Below the pieces are notes generated by a model. It made no database searches and was not told where the DNA came from. It worked only from the letters and a program-made list of their open reading frames with translations. A program made the translations under genes and the position numbers. This document shows, one piece after another, positions 6,710 through 9,782 of a stretch of 9,782 nt of DNA. The stretch comes from an uncultured Eubacteriales bacterium. Its GTDB lineage: Bacteria; Bacillota_I; Bacilli_A; RF39; UBA660. Numbering within the stretch: position 1 is the first letter of the stretch; each line of letters begins with the position of its first letter. Where the stretch lies: the NCBI GenBank assembly GCA_900313345.1, contig OMQW01000059.1:1-9782 (forward strand), written 5' to 3'.

Positions 6710-7668
6710 TGATGTTTAAACAAATATATAAAAATATTAAAAAGTATGACAAGATCGTTATTGCTAGACATATAGGAGTTGATCCTGATGCTCTTGCTAG
6801 TCAACTTGCTTTAAGAGATTCTATTAGACTTACTTTTCCTAATAAAGAAGTTTATGCTGTTGGTACGTATTCTAATAGATTTACATTTATTGGTAAGTTA
6901 GATAAAGTTCCAGATTTTAGTAATAGTTTATTAATTGTTTGTGATACTCCAGATATTAGAAGAATTGATGGTGCTAATCCTAAAGATTTTGATTCTGTTA
7001 TTAAAATAGATCATCATCCTTTTATTGATGATTTTGGTGGAATAGAGTATATTGATACATCTGCTTCTTCTGCTTCTCAGATAGTTATGGATTTAATTAA
7101 TAATACTAAATTAAAATGTGATAGTAATATTAGTAAAACTTTATATTATGGACTTGTTAGTGATTCTAATAGATTCTTATTTGAAAGTAGTACTTTTAAA
7201 ACTTTTAGTTTAGTTTCTACTTTCTTAGAAAAATATCCCTTTAATATAAAAGAAGTTTATGATAATTTATATTCTAGACCTTTAAATGAAGTTAGATTAA
7301 AGGGATATATTAGTAGTAATATGAATGTTACTGATAATGGAGTAGGTTATATAGAAATAACTGATGATATTCTTAATAAATATAAAGTTGATAGTGCTGC
7401 TGCTGGTAATATGGTTAATGATTTTAATTTTATTAGAGAAGTTCTTGTATGGCTTACTATTACTGAGGATGTTAAATTAGGTCTTATTAGAGTATCTATT
7501 AGAAGTAGAGGTCCAATTATTAATAAAGTTGCTGAGAAGCATAATGGTGGTGGACATATTTATGCTAGTGGATGTAGAGTTAATACTTTTGAAGAAGCTT
7601 TATCAATAGTTAATGAACTTGATAAAATAACAGAAGAATATATAAAAGAAAATAAGTTAGGAGAATAA
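6709..7668 (+). CDS. nrnA: DHH/DHHA1 phosphoesterase, NrnA-like
   Basis: A DHH-family phosphoesterase of the NrnA type, which degrades 2-5 nt RNA fragments to mononucleotides and dephosphorylates 3'-phosphoadenosine 5'-phosphate (pAp), replacing Orn and CysQ in Bacillota. The 319-aa length fits B. subtilis NrnA (about 313). Metal-binding motifs are in order: H21 and VDPDALASQ (24-32; the usual Gly of DALGS is Ala30), CDTPD (78-82), DHH (101-103) and D152 in LVSDSNRF; the substrate-binding DHHA1 motif GGGH is at 280-283. It has no transmembrane or regulatory PAS/CBS part, so it is not GdpP or a CBS-DHH protein. The start overlaps the ackA stop as TAATG; another ATG follows at 6712. With no clear ribosome binding site, translation probably depends on coupling to ackA. 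engB follows after 1 bp. Confidence 0.9.
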   Translation: MMFKQIYKNIKKYDKIVIARHIGVDPDALASQLALRDSIRLTFPNKEVYAVGTYSNRFTFIGKLDKVPDFSNSLLIVCDTPDIRRIDGANPKDFDSVIKIDHHPFIDDFGGIEYIDTSASSASQIVMDLINNTKLKCDSNISKTLYYGLVSDSNRFLFESSTFKTFSLVSTFLEKYPFNIKEVYDNLYSRPLNEVRLKGYISSNMNVTDNGVGYIEITDDILNKYKVDSAAAGNMVNDFNFIREVLVWLTITEDVKLGLIRVSIRSRGPIINKVAEKHNGGGHIYASGCRVNTFEEALSIVNELDKITEEYIKENKLGE

Positions 7669-7669
7669 T

Positions 7670-8263
7670 ATGGTAATTAAGAGTGCTGATTTAGAGGTTC
7701 TTGCTACTAGAACTAGTCAATATCCTGAAAAAAGTTTACCGGAGTTTTTACTTGTTGGTAGAAGTAATGTTGGTAAGAGTAGTTTTATTAATTGTTTACT
7801 TGGAAGAAAGAATCTTGCTTATACTTCTTCTAAACCTGGCAAAACACAAACTTTAAATTTTTATCTTGTTAATAATAGCTTTTATTTAGTAGATGTTCCT
7901 GGTTATGGATATGCTAGTGTTTCTAAAAAAGAACAAGAAAAATTTGGATTAATGATTGAAGAATATTTACAACATAGAGAAGAATTAAAAAGAGTATTTA
8001 TGCTTGTTGATTTTAGAATGAAGCCTACTGAAGACGATGTATTAATGTATAATTATTTAAAATACTTTAATATTCCTGTTACTTTAATAGCTACTAAAGC
8101 TGATAAAGTTGGTGGTTCTAAAAAAGAAAAATGCTTAAAACAAATTATGGAGACAATTGATTTAGTTGTTGGTGATGATATTATAGTATTTTCAAGTAAT
8201 ACAAAACTTGGTAGAAATGATACAATTAAAAAAATTGAAAGCTTAGTGGATGAAACCATTTAA
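7670..8263 (+). CDS. engB: Ribosome biogenesis GTP-binding protein EngB/YsxC
   Basis: EngB (YsxC/YihA) is an essential GTPase for late assembly of the 50S subunit. The 197-aa protein is a single TRAFAC-type GTPase domain of normal length, with all G motifs in place: G1 GRSNVGKSS (30-38), G2 Thr in PGKTQTLNF (T61), G3 DVPGYG (75-80), G4 TKAD (142-145) and G5 FSSNT (174-178). The family signature KPGKTQTLNF is exact. ATG 7670 follows AGGAG (7659-7663), which lies inside the end of nrnA, 1 bp after the nrnA stop, so this is the third gene of the ackA-nrnA-engB unit. The last codons form part of a likely terminator stem. Confidence 0.97.
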   Translation: MVIKSADLEVLATRTSQYPEKSLPEFLLVGRSNVGKSSFINCLLGRKNLAYTSSKPGKTQTLNFYLVNNSFYLVDVPGYGYASVSKKEQEKFGLMIEEYLQHREELKRVFMLVDFRMKPTEDDVLMYNYLKYFNIPVTLIATKADKVGGSKKEKCLKQIMETIDLVVGDDIIVFSSNTKLGRNDTIKKIESLVDETI

Positions 8264-8272
8264 GTTTTTTTT
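8242..8272 (+). terminator. Possible intrinsic terminator over the engB stop
   Basis: CTTAGTGG (8242-8249) can pair with CCATTTAAG (8256-8264), with one G-U pair and one bulged base, loop ATGAAA, running straight into eight T (8265-8272). The engB stop TAA (8261-8263) is inside the stem. The stem is imperfect, so read-through into the next gene is likely. Confidence 0.5.
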
Positions 8273-8295
8273 CATATTATACTTTAGGTGAATAT

Positions 8296-8649
8296 ATGAA
8301 AGTTATAAAAAAAGATAATGATTATATTATAAGTTATTTAGGTGATTATGATACTTCACTTATTATTGATACTTTTATTTATTCTAATAATATTACAGGA
8401 TTTTATAAAGCTTCTTTATATAAAAATAATATTATTAATTTTATATATTTAAAATTAATAGATAATTATAATAATTCTTTTAATTATAAATTATTTAATT
8501 TAAACGATAGAGTTATTTATTTTAAATATAGAGATTGCACTTTATTTAAAGAATATGATTTTTATGATAATGGATATTTTTATAAAGATAGTAATAAAAT
8601 AAATGATATTTATAAATACTTAGAATTTGGTAGTTTTTATTTAAAATAA
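8296..8649 (+). CDS. Hypothetical Tyr/Phe-rich protein, 117 aa
   Basis: I do not recognise this protein. AGGTGA (8286-8291) precedes ATG 8296 with the spacing used by other genes here, and the stop is TAA. About 18 Tyr and 11 Phe make up roughly a quarter of the residues, with many Asn, Asp, Lys and Ile and no Trp, Pro or His. Alternating hydrophobic and polar runs (KVIKKDNDYIISYLGDYD, FNLNDRVIYFKYRDCTLF) suggest a mainly beta-strand soluble fold. No signal peptide, transmembrane helix or catalytic motif is visible. It lies 32 nt after engB, beyond a possible weak terminator. A TATACT at 8278-8283 would start transcription inside the ribosome binding site, so read-through from engB is more likely. 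It converges on spoIVA. Its translation signals favour a real gene, but AT-rich random ORFs can look similar. Confidence 0.7.
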   Translation: MKVIKKDNDYIISYLGDYDTSLIIDTFIYSNNITGFYKASLYKNNIINFIYLKLIDNYNNSFNYKLFNLNDRVIYFKYRDCTLFKEYDFYDNGYFYKDSNKINDIYKYLEFGSFYLK

Positions 8650-8668
8650 AAAAGACGAATAATCGTCT
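8648..8668 (-). terminator. Intrinsic terminator of spoIVA
   Basis: A perfect 6-bp stem AGACGA / TCGTCT (8653-8658 with 8663-8668), loop of 4, followed on the minus strand by six U (8648-8653) and more A/U. The spoIVA stop TAG (8667-8669) overlaps the stem. On the plus strand the hairpin lacks a T-run, so it serves mainly spoIVA. Confidence 0.88.
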
Positions 8669-9782
8669 AAATTACTATAGTTATTAAATTATTTGATCCT
8701 TTATTAACTACTTTAGTTATTGTTTTTCCTAATTTATATCTTATATTATCTGGCATCATTGATACTTTAGCTTTTATGCCTTCTTCTACTATATTATCTA
8801 GACTTCTTCCAAAGATTTCACTTTGCCATAAGTTTTCTTTGTTTTCTTTATAGTTTTTCATTAAATTATTTACTAATTCTTTTGATTGAGCTTCACTTCC
8901 GATAATTGGTTCAAATGTTGATTCTATATCTACTTTTATCATATGTATTGATGGGGCGATTGCTTTTAATTTAACTCCATAACGTGATCCTTGTTTAATT
9001 ATTTCTGGGGTTTCTAGTTTCATATCTTTTAATTCTGGTACTGCTACACCGTATCCTGTTTGTTTAACCATTTTCAAAGCATATTTAATATTATCATATT
9101 CTTTTTTTGCAGTATTAAGTTCTTGGAATATTGACAAGAGGTCTGCTTTTGTTTTTACATCTATATTAATTATTTCTTTTAATGTTTTATCATATAGATC
9201 ATTTGGTGCTGTTAAAGTGATTGTAACTATTCCAGTTTTAGGATCAACATTTGACACATAAGCTTTATCTATTTCAGGACATTTTTCAAAATTATTGTTT
9301 ATTTTTTCTACGTCTTTTAATTTGTCTACTTCAATTATTCCTTTTCTTATTTCTTCTATATATTTTTTCTTTACTTCATGTTTACTATCTAATACTCCAA
9401 TCCAATCTGGCATATCAACTTGTATTTCTGTTACTGGAAATTCATATAGAGCTTCTTTTAATATTAAATATATATCTTCTTTTTCCATTTTTAATATATC
9501 CATTGTTAGTACTCTTACATTATATTTATCTTCTATTTGTTTTCTTATTTTTTCTGTTTCTGGACTTTTTTTATGGGTTGTATTTAATATTACTATAAAT
9601 GGTTTATTTAATTCTTTTAATTCTGTTATTACTTTATCTTCTGCTTCTAAATAATCTGTTCTTGTAAAATCTCCAATTGATCCATCTGTTGTAATTACTA
9701 TACCAATACTAGAATGATCTTTTATTACTTTTTCTGTTCCTATTTCTGCAGCTTCTACAAAAGGTATTTCTTCTTCATACCA
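8667..9782 (-). CDS. spoIVA: Stage IV sporulation protein A, C-terminal part (runs off window)
   Basis: SpoIVA is the ATPase that polymerises on the forespore surface, held there by SpoVM, to form the basement layer of the spore coat. The open frame continues past the window edge, giving 371 residues that align with about 122-492 of the B. subtilis protein; ATG 9501-9503 is internal, not the start. Recognisable from the edge inward: WYEEEIPFVEAAEIGT, ITTDGSIGDFTRTDY (nucleotide-sensing region), NKPFIVILN, LKEALYEFPVTEIQV, ALKMVKQTGYGVAVPEL, IIKQGSRYGVKLKAIAPSIH, IFGRSLDNIVEEGI and the C-terminal SMMPDNIRYKLGKTI domain that contacts SpoVM. The Walker A part and promoter lie outside. Codon choice is A-ending (ATA about 32, ATT 10), the mirror of the plus-strand genes. 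It indicates a sporulation-capable lineage. Confidence 0.97.
   Translation of the reverse strand, partial: WYEEEIPFVEAAEIGTEKVIKDHSSIGIVITTDGSIGDFTRTDYLEAEDKVITELKELNKPFIVILNTTHKKSPETEKIRKQIEDKYNVRVLTMDILKMEKEDIYLILKEALYEFPVTEIQVDMPDWIGVLDSKHEVKKKYIEEIRKGIIEVDKLKDVEKINNNFEKCPEIDKAYVSNVDPKTGIVTITLTAPNDLYDKTLKEIINIDVKTKADLLSIFQELNTAKKEYDNIKYALKMVKQTGYGVAVPELKDMKLETPEIIKQGSRYGVKLKAIAPSIHMIKVDIESTFEPIIGSEAQSKELVNNLMKNYKENKENLWQSEIFGRSLDNIVEEGIKAKVSMMPDNIRYKLGKTITKVVNKGSNNLITIVI

Noticed and set aside
8053..8259. 68-aa minus-strand reading frame opposite engB
   Set aside because: It lies wholly antisense to the conserved engB coding sequence, has no ribosome binding site and a low-complexity composition.
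9251..9654. Two plus-strand frames (115 and 119 aa) rich in Leu, Phe and Ser
   Set aside because: Both are antisense to spoIVA, which is clearly homologous throughout. Their membrane-like look comes from T-rich complements of Lys/Glu/Asn codons.

Overview
The window is an AT-rich stretch of bacterial chromosome made almost entirely of core genes. It looks like a low-GC Bacillota lineage, class Bacilli in the broad sense, possibly one of the uncultured gut relatives of Erysipelotrichia or Mollicutes. The evidence is a Firmicutes gene set (ezrA, a short ThiI without rhodanese, an NrnA-type DHH phosphatase, cysteine-free S4, spoIVA), strong AGGAGG/AGGTGA ribosome binding sites, and mainly AGA for arginine. 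spoIVA implies an endospore-forming lineage or a recent descendant of one. The code appears standard: every Trp I find is TGG, no intact gene contains in-frame TGA, and all ten intact stops are TAA or TAG.

Layout. At the left edge lies a decayed histidine-phosphatase (phosphoglycerate-mutase-like) pseudogene on +. Convergent to it is rpsD on -, with its own terminator, a perfect consensus promoter (TTGACA, 17 bp, TATAAT) and a leader of about 160 nt that can fold into a GNRA-capped stem-loop with a possible pseudoknot, probably the S4 autoregulatory leader. Divergent from rpsD a + block begins: ezrA (cell-division regulator), thiI (tRNA 4-thiouridine synthetase), a two-gene operon of unknown function (231 and 88 aa), ackA (acetate kinase), nrnA (nanoRNase/pAp phosphatase), engB (ribosome-assembly GTPase) and an unknown tyrosine/phenylalanine-rich 117-aa protein. 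Convergent from the right edge is the C-terminal three quarters of spoIVA on -.

Transcription units are short and tightly packed. Most intergenic gaps hold an intrinsic terminator followed at once by a candidate -10 element, and several stop codons lie inside the terminator stem. ackA-nrnA-engB look translationally coupled (TAATG overlap, then a 1-bp gap). From memory, rpsD, ezrA, thiI, ackA and nrnA also lie in one broad chromosomal neighbourhood in Bacillus subtilis, so this seems to be an eroded ancestral gene order, not a mobile or accessory region. I see no tRNA, rRNA, CRISPR array, insertion sequence, attachment site or origin. The longest stretch without a gene, 1178-1436, is explained by the rpsD leader and two divergent promoters.

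I found no convincing new multi-gene system. The most open items are the unknown gene pair at 4460-5430, the aromatic-rich orphan at 8296-8649, the rpsD leader structure, and a third-position A/T bias that follows the DNA strand and not the gene.
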